Assembly: GCA_963700745.1 (NCBI GenBank) | Contig: CAVOYT010000001.1 | Span: forward strand, 372,001-436,000 | Source: UBA10649 sp963700745 | GTDB taxonomy: Bacteria; Actinomycetota; Actinomycetes; S36-B12 | Reading direction: 5' to 3' | Length of the DNA: 64,000 nucleotides | Part shown: positions 10,304 to 19,833 of the stretch, piece by piece | How the letters are laid out: every line of letters starts with the position of its first letter | Position numbering within the stretch: position 1 is the first letter of the stretch | Made by a program: the position numbers and the translations under genes | The notes under the pieces: generated by a model | Database searches by the model: none | Told to the model about the DNA's origin: nothing | What the model saw: the letters and a program-made list of their open reading frames with translations, nothing else

Positions 10304-10911
10304 GCGGCGTGAGTGCCGTCTCGCTCCCCGAGGACCAGCCGATCCGGCCCTTCGACGCCGAGTTGGCAGAGCGGGCGGTGCGCGACCTCCTCGTCGCCAT
10401 CGGCGAGGACCCCGAACGCGACGGGCTGAGAGAGACCCCGGCTCGAGTGGCGCGGGCGTACGAGGAGATCTTCCGCGGCCTTCGCGCGACGGCGGACGAC
10501 GTGCTCACCACCACTTTCGACCTCGGCCACGACGAGATGGTCCTGGTCAAGGACATCGAGCTGTACAGCATCTGCGAGCACCACCTCGTGCCGTTCCACG
10601 GGGTCGCGCACATCGGGTACATCCCCAACGAGAACGGGCGCATCACCGGCTTGTCGAAGCTGGCCCGGCTCGTCGACGTGTTCGCCAAGCGCCCCCAGGT
10701 GCAAGAGCGGCTGACGACGCAGATCGCTGACTCGTTGATGCGGATCCTCGAGCCCCGAGGGGCGATCGTCGTCCTCGAGGCCGAGCACCTGTGCATGTCG
10801 ATGCGAGGGGTACGCAAGCCCGGCGCGAAGACGGTGACGAGTGCCGTCCGCGGGAGCCTGCGGTCTCCGGCCACCCGCGCGGAGGCCATGTCGTTGATCC
10901 TGGGCGGGTGA
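10300..10911 (+). CDS. folE: GTP cyclohydrolase I
   Basis: First committed step of folate synthesis: GTP to 7,8-dihydroneopterin triphosphate. The zinc and catalytic region is intact (YSICEHHLVPFHGVAHIGYI), followed by GLSKLARLVDVFAKRPQVQE and a C-terminal EAEHLCMSMRG carrying the second zinc cysteine. Length is 203 residues, as expected. ATG 10300 overlaps the ftsH stop (ATGA), and the next gene starts inside its stop, so ftsH-folE-folP-folB-folK is one tightly coupled operon. Confidence 0.97.
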
Positions 10912-11774
10912 CCGTGCGGCCGGACGGGCTCCCGGACGCCCTTGCGGGCCTGCGGCGCACCGTGGTCATGGGCGTCATCAACGTCACGCCGGATTCTTTT
11001 TCCGACGGCGGCCGGTTCCTGGAGTCCGACGCCGCCGTCGCCCACGGCCTGGACCTGCACGCGCGGGGTGCCGACATCGTCGATGTGGGCGGCGAGTCGA
11101 CCCGACCCGGCGCGGAGCGCGTCCCCGCGCCGGAGGAGCTCGCCCGCGTTCTGCCGGTCGTCTCGGGACTGGCGGCGGCCGGCGTGCCGGTGAGCATCGA
11201 CACCATGCGCGCCTCGACGGCCCAGGCCGCAGTCGAGGCCGGAGCCTGCATCGTCAACGATGTCAGCGGAGGTCTGGCTGATCCGGACATGTACTCGACG
11301 GTTGCTGCGCTGGATGTCCCGTACATCGCGATGCACTGGCGCGGGCACAGCAACACCATGAACGACCTTGCCACCTACGAGGATGTGGTCCTTGAGGTCA
11401 TCCGCGAGCTGCGGGACCGCGCGGACGCGGCGATGGCTGCGGGCATCCCCCTGCGTCGGATCGTCCTGGACCCGGGCCTTGGGTTCGCCAAGACCGCCGA
11501 TCACAACTGGGCGCTGCTCCAGCGGCTGCCCAACCTGCTTGCCCAGGGCTACCCGATCCTGATCGGCGCGTCGCGCAAGCGTTTCCTGGGATCCCTGCTC
11601 GCCGACGAGTCCGGTACGCCCCGCCCCCTGGACCAGCGCGACGACGCATCCGACGCGGTAACGGCGATCGCTGCCGCGATGGGAGTGTGGGCCGTCCGGG
11701 TCCACGACGTCGCCGGCAGTCGCGATGCGGTGCGGGTGGCGGACGCGTGGCGTCGCGGGAGCGAGCATGGGTGA
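10908..11774 (+). CDS. folP: dihydropteroate synthase
   Basis: Condenses p-aminobenzoate with dihydropterin pyrophosphate; the sulfonamide target. The signatures are MGVINVTPDSFSDGG near the N-terminus, DVGGESTRPGA (pterin-loop region), a conserved SIDTMR and DPGLGFAKTADHN, with IGASRKRFLG near the end. It has 288 residues. I chose GTG 10908, overlapping the folE stop; GTG 10914 is nearly as good. The stop overlaps the folB ATG region. Confidence 0.96.
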   Translation: MTVRPDGLPDALAGLRRTVVMGVINVTPDSFSDGGRFLESDAAVAHGLDLHARGADIVDVGGESTRPGAERVPAPEELARVLPVVSGLAAAGVPVSIDTMRASTAQAAVEAGACIVNDVSGGLADPDMYSTVAALDVPYIAMHWRGHSNTMNDLATYEDVVLEVIRELRDRADAAMAAGIPLRRIVLDPGLGFAKTADHNWALLQRLPNLLAQGYPILIGASRKRFLGSLLADESGTPRPLDQRDDASDAVTAIAAAMGVWAVRVHDVAGSRDAVRVADAWRRGSEHG

Positions 11775-12126
11775 CCAGATCATCATTCGCGGCCTGCGCG
11801 GTCTCGGGCACCACGGGGTCCTCGAGCACGAGCGCCGGGACGGCCAGGAGTTCTCGGTCGACGTGGTGCTGGATGTGCAGACGTCGACGGCTGCCCTCAG
11901 CGACGACCTCGCGGACACGGTCGACTACGGGTTGGTGGCGCAGGCAGTGCATGACGTGATCGTCGGGGAGCCGGTCGATCTGGTGGAGACCCTGGCCCAG
12001 CGGGTGGCGGACGCGTGCCTGGCCTTCCCCGGGGTCTCCCGGGCGGCGGTGACCGTCCACAAGCCGCACGCGCCCATCGCGGTGCCGTTCGACGACGTCG
12101 AGATCCGCATCGTGCGGGCCCGCTGA
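11767..12126 (+). CDS. folB: dihydroneopterin aldolase
   Basis: Cleaves 7,8-dihydroneopterin to 6-hydroxymethyl-dihydropterin in the folate pathway. The 119-residue protein starts MGDQIIIRGLRGLGHHGVLEHER, with the family GxHGxxxxER pattern, and contains DTVDYGLVAQ and VHKPHAPI typical of FolB. ATG 11767 lies inside the 3' end of folP (8-base overlap), and folK begins two bases after its stop. Confidence 0.95.
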   Translation: MGDQIIIRGLRGLGHHGVLEHERRDGQEFSVDVVLDVQTSTAALSDDLADTVDYGLVAQAVHDVIVGEPVDLVETLAQRVADACLAFPGVSRAAVTVHKPHAPIAVPFDDVEIRIVRAR

Positions 12127-12128
12127 CG

Positions 12129-12644
12129 ATGCGCGAGGTCGCCTTGGCGCTGGGGTCGAATCTCGGTGACTCTGCCGCGATCCTCCAGGGGGCGGTGACA
12201 GAGCTCGACGCGATCCCTGGTCTTTGGCTCACTGCCGTGTCCGGCGTGTTCGAGACCGACCCGGTCGGCGGGCCCGAGCAGGGGTCCTACCTCAATGCGG
12301 TGGTGGTCGGACGCACCTCCTTGGGAGATGAGGACCTCCTGGCCGCGACGCAGTCCGTGGAGCGCTCCTGGCATCGCACCCGCGACGTGCGCTGGGGACC
12401 GCGGACTCTCGACGTCGACATCCTCGCCATCGGGTCGACGGTCATCGACACCGATGACCTCATCGTCCCGCACCCCCGGGCGCACGAGCGGGGATTCGTC
12501 CTCGTCCCGTGGCTCGATGTGGACCCCGCTGCGCAGCTTCCCGGCCGGGGAGCGGTCCGCGACCTGGTCGGGTCCGTGGACGTGTCCGGCGTGCGACCGA
12601 CGCGGATCCCGCTCGATCTGCCCAGCGCGGAACGGGGGGCCTAG
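12129..12644 (+). CDS. folK: HPPK (hydroxymethyl-dihydropterin pyrophosphokinase)
   Basis: Transfers pyrophosphate from ATP to 6-hydroxymethyl-dihydropterin. Motifs: LALGSNLGD at the N-terminus, VFETDPVGGPEQGSYLNAV, RWGPRTLDVDIL (the magnesium-binding DxD) and IVPHPRAHERGFVLVPW. It has 171 residues and completes the folE-P-B-K set. The start at ATG 12129 places the GSNLGD motif correctly. Its stop is two bases before the next GTG. Confidence 0.96.
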   Translation: MREVALALGSNLGDSAAILQGAVTELDAIPGLWLTAVSGVFETDPVGGPEQGSYLNAVVVGRTSLGDEDLLAATQSVERSWHRTRDVRWGPRTLDVDILAIGSTVIDTDDLIVPHPRAHERGFVLVPWLDVDPAAQLPGRGAVRDLVGSVDVSGVRPTRIPLDLPSAERGA

Positions 12645-12646
12645 TC

Positions 12647-13132
12647 GTGGACGCGATGCGACCGACGCGGATCCGCCTGCTCGTGATGCTCGCGGTCCTG
12701 GCTGCCGCGGTCGGCTGGGGCGTCGTCCAGGTCGTCGAGGCGTGGTTCGGGCGCCTCGTGCCGGTGCCGTGGCTGGCAGCGGCCGCGCTGTGGTTGCTGG
12801 CGGGCGCCGTCGCCTATTGGGCGATCTCCAGCAGACCGCGACTCCGCCGGGAGCCGGGCGCGAAGCCCATGCCGCCGATCGTTGCGGCCCGGACGGCCGC
12901 CCTCGGCTTGGCGGCCTCGCGCATCGGCGCGGTCGTCATGGGGTTCTACGCCGGGATCGCCGTCGCGATGGCGTCCCACCTCGGCACGCCCAGCGGAGGG
13001 CAGTCCTTCTGGGCGGCGACCGCCGCCGCCGTCGGCGCGCTCGGGCTGGTGGCGGCAGCGCTGTGGCTCGAGCGACTGTGCCGTCTCCCGGTGGGCCCCC
13101 CCGACGACCCGGCCGGCGGGCTGCGCCCGTAA
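12647..13132 (+). CDS. DUF3180 membrane protein
   Basis: A 161-residue integral membrane protein of the actinobacterial DUF3180 family, regularly found directly after folK and of unknown role. I see about four hydrophobic segments, near residues 10-28, 40-57, 82-105 and 115-135, with a basic loop (SSRPRLRREPG) between the second and third. GTG 12647 follows the folK stop by two bases, so it belongs to the folate operon. Confidence 0.8.
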   Translation: MDAMRPTRIRLLVMLAVLAAAVGWGVVQVVEAWFGRLVPVPWLAAAALWLLAGAVAYWAISSRPRLRREPGAKPMPPIVAARTAALGLAASRIGAVVMGFYAGIAVAMASHLGTPSGGQSFWAATAAAVGALGLVAAALWLERLCRLPVGPPDDPAGGLRP

Positions 13133-13190
13133 CCGGTCCGCAGGCTGTGGCCGTAACCGGCCGGTGGCGCCGTGTCATAGGGTTCCGATC

Positions 13191-13481
13191 ATGAGTGATG
13201 TCGCCCTCGAGGACCTGCCCTTCGAAGACCTGCGCCAGCGGGCGTTCAAGTACGCCGAGCACCACATGGACCTGGGGTTCTTCACGGACCTGTTCTCGCA
13301 CATGCCCGGCATGGTGGCCATCGAGGGCGAGGGCGGCGATCTCGGTGCCGTCGGCGGGACGTTCATCGAGTCGGTCCGGGCCTGGCGGGAGATGTTCGGC
13401 GAGACCGAGCTGGACGAGACGACGCAGACGCTGCTGCGTGCGCGTTTCGTGTCGTATCTCCGCGAGCACGGCGAGGAGTAG
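13191..13481 (+). CDS. conserved hypothetical protein
   Basis: A 96-residue acidic soluble protein that I do not assign to a named family. It has no signal peptide or membrane segment; the sequence is evenly mixed and looks helical (for example EDLRQRAFKYAEHHMDLGFF). ATG 13191 is preceded by TAGGGT (13178-13183) with 7 bases between, so it likely has its own leaderless promoter rather than depending on the folate operon. It ends just before a strong bidirectional hairpin. Confidence 0.62.
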   Translation: MSDVALEDLPFEDLRQRAFKYAEHHMDLGFFTDLFSHMPGMVAIEGEGGDLGAVGGTFIESVRAWREMFGETELDETTQTLLRARFVSYLREHGEE

Positions 13482-13490
13482 CCCCCCTTT

Positions 13491-13554
13491 CGTTGAGCGT
13501 GCAGTCGTTGGGGGCTCGTCCGGCCGGAAACCCCCAACACCTGCACACTCAACG
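13491..13554. terminator. long inverted repeat between convergent genes
   Basis: Arms 13491-13514 and 13531-13554 are 24 bases each and match at about 21 positions, around a 16-base loop. The arms begin CGTTGAG and end in five Gs/Cs. It lies between the stop of the hypothetical gene (13481) and the stop of the convergent NuoD-like gene (13557), as expected of a bidirectional terminator. The size and sharp ends also suit a REP-like palindromic repeat. Confidence 0.65.
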
Positions 13555-13556
13555 AG

Positions 13557-14681
13557 TTAGCGGTCGACGTCCCCCATGACGATCGGGAAGCTCATCACCG
13601 CGTCGGCCAGCTGGCGGTAGGGCGTACCCGTCAGCGCCGGCGCCATTGCCTGCATGGTTGCGAAGGATGCCGATCGGATCTTCATGCGCCACGGCGTGCG
13701 GTCCCCGACACTGGCGATCAGGGCGCCGCTGATCCCGATGGGTCCCTCGATCCAGGCGTAGCTGATGCCCTCGGGCAGCCGGACGACCTTGGGCAGCGGC
13801 ACGTCGATCGGTCCGTCCCCAAGACGCCGCAGCTCCTGGACGCAGGCCCGGATCAGCGTCGCACTGACCGGCAGCTGCTCGACTAGGACTGCGTACCGCG
13901 CCGGGACGTCTCCCTCCTGGCGGACCGGTACCTGCAGGAGGTCCCGCAGCTCGGGATAGGCGAGGTAGGGGTCGTCGCGTCGCAGGTCCAGGTCGAAGCC
14001 GCTGGCGCGGGCGACAGTGCCGCTGGTGGCGCAGGCGACGGCGTCGCCCCGGCTGAGACGGGCGACGCCGGACAGGGATGCCGTATGCCCCGAGATGGCG
14101 TCGGTGACCGCGGGGAGGGCCACGCGCAGGCGTTCCGCGGCGCCCTCCAGTTCGGCCAGCTGCGATTGCTCGACCGGAGTGGCGATCCCGCCGATTCGGG
14201 TGAAGCCCGGATGGACGCGCGCCCCGGTGATCCGCTCCTGGATCGACGTCAGCTGCTCCCGCAGGCCATCGATGTCGGTTCGGGCCGGCCCCGCGACCGG
14301 TGCGAGGAAGGCGAGAGTGGCGTACACCCGGTTCACCTCGGCCAGGAGGGTCCGGGTCCAGGTCGCGCGTTCGGGCGGCGTGATGCCGAGTGACGACTCG
14401 ATGGCCAGGGCCACTCCGAGCTCGTTCGAGAACGCCGAGAGCCAGTCGTGGCGATTCGCCAGCAGCATGGCCTGCCGGTAGTCACGCGCCTCGAACAGCT
14501 TCTCGGCACTGCGGTGCATGAGCCCAACGCTGGGATCTGCAGCGGTCACGAGGTCGTCCTCGACGGTGACGCGCAGCTGGAAGCCCGGGTGCATCGCCGG
14601 GTGTCCGTCACCGAGTACGAGCGGTGCGTCGCAGGGCAGGTGCGTGGCCATGCCGATGCCGAGCAGGAGGTCCGTGGCCAC
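13557..14681 (-). CDS. orphan NuoD-like (complex I 49-kDa subunit) protein
   Basis: A 374-residue homologue of the NuoD/49-kDa subunit of NADH-quinone oxidoreductase, standing alone without other nuo genes. The homology is clear in HPGFQLRVTVEDDLV, ADPSVGLMHRSAEKLFEARD and the C-terminal FPIVMGDVDR. The quinone-site HPSTHG motif reads HPGFQL, and the usual LDY after it reads HDW, so the residues thought to hold quinone are not conserved. I chose GTG 14681; the open frame runs further upstream but is low-complexity. Stand-alone nuoD paralogues next to DUF2520-panC are known in actinobacteria; their role is unclear. Confidence 0.78.
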   Translation of the reverse strand: MATDLLLGIGMATHLPCDAPLVLGDGHPAMHPGFQLRVTVEDDLVTAADPSVGLMHRSAEKLFEARDYRQAMLLANRHDWLSAFSNELGVALAIESSLGITPPERATWTRTLLAEVNRVYATLAFLAPVAGPARTDIDGLREQLTSIQERITGARVHPGFTRIGGIATPVEQSQLAELEGAAERLRVALPAVTDAISGHTASLSGVARLSRGDAVACATSGTVARASGFDLDLRRDDPYLAYPELRDLLQVPVRQEGDVPARYAVLVEQLPVSATLIRACVQELRRLGDGPIDVPLPKVVRLPEGISYAWIEGPIGISGALIASVGDRTPWRMKIRSASFATMQAMAPALTGTPYRQLADAVMSFPIVMGDVDR

Positions 14682-14771
14682 GCGGTCATGGTGCCAGACG
14701 TGCCCCCGCGAGCCCGTCGCTGATCGACGGCCGCGCTGCCCCGCGTCCTCGTGCGGTCTACGCTCCATCGG

Positions 14772-15665
14772 GTGAGCACATCGGGACCCCCGCGCTTGCG
14801 CGTCGGGATCGTGGGCGCTGGACGGGTGGGCTCTGTCCTGGGTGCCGCCCTGCGTCGCGCGGGACACGACATCGTGGCGGTCTCGGCCGTGTCCGACCTG
14901 TCGCGCCTGCGGGCCGAGGCGCTGCTCCCGGGTGTTCCGGTGCTGCCCGTGCCCGAGGTCGTTGCGGACGCGGACCTCGTTCTCCTCGCCGTTCCTGACG
15001 ACGCGTTGCCCGCCCTGGTGGCGGGCCTCGTCGAGACCGGCGACATCCACGCCGGACAGTTCGTCGCGCACCCATCGGGGCGCTACGGGACGGACGTGCT
15101 CGGGCCGGTGATGAGTGTGGGCGCGCTGCCCCTGGCGATCCATCCGGTCATGACCTTCACTGGGACCTCCGTCGATCTCGCACGGCTCGCGGACTGCCCG
15201 TTCGGCGTGACGTCACCGGACGCCGTGCGCCCGGTCGCGGAGGCGCTGGTCGTCGAGATGGGCGGTGACCCGGTCTGGGTTCCCGAGGAAGCTCGGGTGC
15301 TGTATCACGCGGCCGTCGTGTTCGGCGCGAACTACCTGATGACCGTGGTCCTGCAGTCACTGGACCTGCTTCGGCACGCCGGTATGGAGCAGCCGGAACG
15401 TCTCATGGCCCCACTTCTCAGTGCCTCGCTCGACAATGCGCTGCGGCATGGCGACAGCGCCCTCACCGGCCCCGTCGCGCGGGGCGACGCGGAGACCGTC
15501 GCGAGCCACCTGCGTCAGATCGAGGCTGCCTCGCCCGCCGCGGCGGCCGGCTACCGGGCACTCGCCCGCCTGACGGCCGACCGGGCTGTGGCGGCCGGTC
15601 TGATCGACGTCACGACGGCCGCCGACCTGCTGGGCGTGCTGGCGAGCGACGGCTCGGGGGAGTGA
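14772..15665 (+). CDS. Rossmann-fold/DUF2520 oxidoreductase-like protein
   Basis: A 297-residue protein with an N-terminal NAD(P)-binding motif (VGIVGAGRVGSVLG, near residue 10) and a C-terminal helical DUF2520 domain; the layout resembles ketopantoate reductase or pyrroline-carboxylate reductase. No reaction is established for the family. Its place directly before panC (one base apart) suggests a link to pantothenate synthesis, perhaps the ketopantoate reduction step, since no panE is seen here; that is inference. GTG 14772 follows TACGCT (14759-14764) by 7 bases, so it is probably leaderless. Confidence 0.78.
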   Translation: MSTSGPPRLRVGIVGAGRVGSVLGAALRRAGHDIVAVSAVSDLSRLRAEALLPGVPVLPVPEVVADADLVLLAVPDDALPALVAGLVETGDIHAGQFVAHPSGRYGTDVLGPVMSVGALPLAIHPVMTFTGTSVDLARLADCPFGVTSPDAVRPVAEALVVEMGGDPVWVPEEARVLYHAAVVFGANYLMTVVLQSLDLLRHAGMEQPERLMAPLLSASLDNALRHGDSALTGPVARGDAETVASHLRQIEAASPAAAAGYRALARLTADRAVAAGLIDVTTAADLLGVLASDGSGE

Positions 15666-15666
15666 C

Positions 15667-16518
15667 GTGCGGATCCTGACGACCGTCGACGAGGTTCGAG
15701 CGGATGCGGCGCGTGGCGGTGCTGGCCGAGCCGTGGTCATGACCATGGGTGCCCTGCATGACGGGCACGCGGAGCTGGTGCGCGCGGCACGCCGGGCGGT
15801 GGGCCCGGCTGGCACGGTCATCGTGACCGTGTTCGTCAACCCGACCCAGTTCGCCGCGGGCGAGGACTTCTCGCGCTACCCCAGGAGCCTGGATGCGGAC
15901 GTAGCCATGTCCGAAGCGTCGGGGGCCGACACCGTGTTCGCACCCTCGACGGCGGACATCTACGGGACGCACGAGGGATTCCGGCCCGACAGCGTGACCA
16001 TTGACCCGGGCCCGCTCGGCGACATCTTGGAAGGTGCGTCGCGGGCCGGGCACTTCCGGGGCACGCTCACGGTCGTGGCCAAGCTGCTCGGGATCACCCG
16101 GCCGGATCTAGCCCTGTTCGGGGAGAAGGACTACCAGCAACTCGTGCTGATCCGGCACATGGTCGACGACCTGGACCTCCCCGTCGAGGTCGTCGCCGTG
16201 CCCACGGCTCGCGAGGACGACGGGCTCGCCCGCAGCAGCCGCAACCGGTACCTGTCCGCGGAGGAGCGCCGTGCCGCCGGGGTGATCCCGCGCGCACTCG
16301 ACGCCGCCGTCGAGGCAGCGGCGAAGGGGTCCGACGCCGCCCTCGATGCGGGCCGAGCAGTGCTGGCGCAGGAGCCCGGCGTGGAGGTCGACTACCTCGT
16401 CGTGTCCGATCCGGATCTCGGGCCGGCTCCCGAGCAGGGCGTTGCGCGCGTGCTGATAGCGGCCGTAGTGGGGTCGACGCGGTTGATCGACAACCGATCG
16501 GCGATGGTTCAGCCATGA
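15667..16518 (+). CDS. panC: pantothenate synthetase
   Basis: ATP-dependent condensation of pantoate and beta-alanine, leading to CoA. Motifs: MTMGALHDGHAELV (the HxGH nucleotide motif), VFVNPTQFAAGEDFSRYPR, LFGEKDYQQLVLI and the KMSKS-like SSRNRYLS. It has 283 residues. GTG 15667 follows the DUF2520 stop almost directly, and nadB ATG 16515 overlaps its stop (ATGA). panB and panD are not in the window. Confidence 0.96.
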   Translation: MRILTTVDEVRADAARGGAGRAVVMTMGALHDGHAELVRAARRAVGPAGTVIVTVFVNPTQFAAGEDFSRYPRSLDADVAMSEASGADTVFAPSTADIYGTHEGFRPDSVTIDPGPLGDILEGASRAGHFRGTLTVVAKLLGITRPDLALFGEKDYQQLVLIRHMVDDLDLPVEVVAVPTAREDDGLARSSRNRYLSAEERRAAGVIPRALDAAVEAAAKGSDAALDAGRAVLAQEPGVEVDYLVVSDPDLGPAPEQGVARVLIAAVVGSTRLIDNRSAMVQP

Positions 16519-18164
16519 CGCCCGTGCAGTTCCCACGCCGGCTGCTCGCCGCCGATCCGGGCTGGACCGCCCGGGCGGACGTCATCGTCGTCGGCTCGGG
16601 CATCGCCGGCCTGACGGCGGCGCTGCGCGCGCGCGCTCAGGGGCGCACCGTCCTGCTGGTGACCAAGGCTCAGGTGAATGAGGGGTCCACCCGGTGGGCG
16701 CAGGGCGGCATCGCGGCGGCGCTCTCGGACGAGGACTCCCCGGAGGAGCACCTCCACGACACCCTCGTGGCGGGGGTCGGCCTGTGCGACCCCGAGGCGG
16801 TTCGCGTGCTGGTCACGGAGGGGCCGGCCGCGGTTGCGGAGCTCATCGACCTCGGAGCCCACTTCGACCTCGACGCCAGCGGACGCATCGCACTCACCCG
16901 CGAGGGGGGACACCTCCGCGATCGCATCGCCCACGCCGGCGGCGACGCGACGGGAGCCGAGATCTCCCGGGCGCTGGTCGCGGCGGTTCGGATGGACCCG
17001 GCGATCGAGGTCGTCGAGAACGCGCTGGCTCTCGACCTCCTCCGTGATGCCGAGGGTGCGGCACAGGGCGTGACGTTGCACGTCATGGGGTCCGGCCAGC
17101 GTGACGGGATCGGCGCCGCTCTCGCACCCGTCGTCATTCTCGCCACCGGCGGATTCGGGCAGGTGTTCGGGCAGACGACCAATCCGTACGTCTCCACCGG
17201 CGACGGGGTCGCCCTCGCCCTGCGGGCGGGCGCCGACATCGCGGACATCGAGTTCGTGCAGTTCCACCCGACGGTGATGTGGCTCGGACCGCTGGCGCAG
17301 GGGCAGCAGCCGCTGGTGTCCGAGGCGGTCCGCGGCGAAGGCGCCGTCCTGCTCGACGGCAACGGCGTCCGGTTCATGGCGGACGAGCATCCGATGGCGG
17401 ACCTGGCTCCACGGGACGTGGTCGCAAAGGCGGTCATGCGGCGGATGCGGGCGGAGGGCGCCCCGCACGTGTGGCTGGACGGCCGAATGCTCGGCGCCGA
17501 TACGTGGCTGCAGCGATTCCCGACCATCCTGGAGTCGTGTCGATCACGGGGCATCGACCCGGTCACCGACCTCATCCCGGTGGCACCGGCCCAGCACTAC
17601 GTGTCTGGCGGGGTGCGCACCGACCTGTGGGGTCGCGCCTCGATCCCAGGCCTGTACGCCTGCGGCGAGGTGGCCTGCACGGGGGTGCACGGGGCGAACC
17701 GGCTGGCGTCCAACTCCCTTCTCGAGGGACTGGTGTTCGCCCGCCGCATCGTGACGGCCATGGCGGACGACGTGCTCGAGGAGCGCGACCCGGTGGCGCT
17801 TCCCGAGGCGGCCGGCCTGCTGCCCCACGACATCCGCCGTCCGATGCAGCAGGTCATGGACGTCGAGGCGAGCGTGCTACGCAGCGCGGACTCACTGACG
17901 GCGGCCGAGGATCGGTTGCGTCGGCTCGGCGAGGCTGGCGGGGCCGCCCCCTCGACCGAGGACTGGGAGACCACGAACCTCCACCAGATCGCGAGCGTCC
18001 TCGTCAGGCATGCGCTGATCCGGCAGGAGACCCGCGGTTCGCACTGGCGCGAGGACTTCCCGGAACGTGACGATGACCGGTGGCGGCGCCGCCTGGTCAC
18101 CCGCATCGACGCCGACGGACGGCTCAGCACGACGGAGGAACCAGTGACGGGAGAGTCCGCGTGA
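16515..18164 (+). CDS. nadB: L-aspartate oxidase
   Basis: FAD enzyme oxidising L-aspartate to iminoaspartate for de novo NAD synthesis. The FAD motif IVVGSGIAGLTAALRAR lies near residue 25, then STRWAQGGIAAAL, the substrate region EFVQFHPTVMW, and GVHGANRLASNSLLEGLVF near 400. The 549-residue length fits. Start and stop overlap panC (ATGA) and nadC (GTGA). nadA, the quinolinate synthase partner, is not in the window, so the pathway must be completed elsewhere. Confidence 0.95.
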   Translation: MTPVQFPRRLLAADPGWTARADVIVVGSGIAGLTAALRARAQGRTVLLVTKAQVNEGSTRWAQGGIAAALSDEDSPEEHLHDTLVAGVGLCDPEAVRVLVTEGPAAVAELIDLGAHFDLDASGRIALTREGGHLRDRIAHAGGDATGAEISRALVAAVRMDPAIEVVENALALDLLRDAEGAAQGVTLHVMGSGQRDGIGAALAPVVILATGGFGQVFGQTTNPYVSTGDGVALALRAGADIADIEFVQFHPTVMWLGPLAQGQQPLVSEAVRGEGAVLLDGNGVRFMADEHPMADLAPRDVVAKAVMRRMRAEGAPHVWLDGRMLGADTWLQRFPTILESCRSRGIDPVTDLIPVAPAQHYVSGGVRTDLWGRASIPGLYACGEVACTGVHGANRLASNSLLEGLVFARRIVTAMADDVLEERDPVALPEAAGLLPHDIRRPMQQVMDVEASVLRSADSLTAAEDRLRRLGEAGGAAPSTEDWETTNLHQIASVLVRHALIRQETRGSHWREDFPERDDDRWRRRLVTRIDADGRLSTTEEPVTGESA

Positions 18165-19068
18165 GCGAGGCACAGTCCGATCCGCGGATAGCGGAGCAGG
18201 TACGCAACCGGCTGGTGGCCGCGGGCCTCGACCCGGACGACCTCACCCGACTGATCAGGGCGGCGATCGACGAGGATCTCGATGGCGGCGTCGACGTGAC
18301 GACGGTGGCGACGGTTCCCCGTGACCAGCAGGCGACCCTCGACCTCGTGGCCCGCCGGCCGGGCGTGATCGCGGGAGTGCCGGTGGCGGAGGCGGTCTTC
18401 TCCTATGTGTGTGGCCCCGACGTGGTGCTGACCGCCCAGGTGACTGACGGAGCCACGGTGCAAGCCGGCGACGTGGTGCTGTCGGTGCGGGGTCGCACGC
18501 ACGACCTGCTACGCGCGGAGCGCCCCGCCCTGAACCTGCTCGGCCACCTCGGCGGGATCGCGACCGTGACCAGGACGTGGGTCGATGCGGTGGCGGGAAC
18601 GGGAGCCGCGATCCGTGACACCCGGAAGACGACGCCCGGCCTGCGGCGCCTGGAGAAGTACGCCGTCCGCTGCGGCGGTGGCGTCAACCATCGCATGTCG
18701 TTGTCGGATGCGGCTCTCGTCAAGGACAACCACGTGGTGGCGGCAGGGGGTGTCGCGGCGGCCTTCGACGCGGTCCGGCGGGAGTTCCCGGGCATCGATG
18801 TCGAGGTGGAGGTGGATTCCCTCGAGCAGCTTGATGAGGTGCTGGACGCGGGCGCCGACCTCGTCCTTCTGGACAACTTCTCCGTCGACATGCTTCGGGA
18901 GGCCGTTCACAGCACGGCGGGGCGGGCCCGTCTTGAGGCGTCGGGCGGCCTCTCCCTGGACGTGGCCCATGACGTGGCAGCGACCGGCGTCGACTACCTT
19001 GCGGTCGGAGCCCTCACCCACTCGGCACCGGTGCTCGATATCGGGGCCGACCTGCGACAGGAGTCGTA

Positions 19069-19069
<1 letters not shown>
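18161..19069 (+). CDS. nadC: nicotinate-nucleotide pyrophosphorylase
   Basis: Converts quinolinate and PRPP to nicotinate mononucleotide. Motifs: EDLDGGVDVTT, RTHDLLRAERPALNLLGHL, DTRKTTPGLRRLEKYAVRCG and VEVDSLEQLDEVLDAGADL, all standard for NadC. It has 302 residues. GTG 18161 overlaps the nadB stop, and coaX begins in the last base of its stop, so panC-nadB-nadC-coaX is a coupled cofactor operon. Confidence 0.96.

Positions 19070-19829
<760 letters not shown>

Positions 19830-19833
<4 letters not shown>

Noticed and set aside
13557..15143. Long minus-strand open frame suggesting a 528-residue NuoD-like protein
   Set aside because: The N-terminal 150 residues are low-complexity and lie over the divergent DUF2520 gene. 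Homology starts only near GTG 14681.
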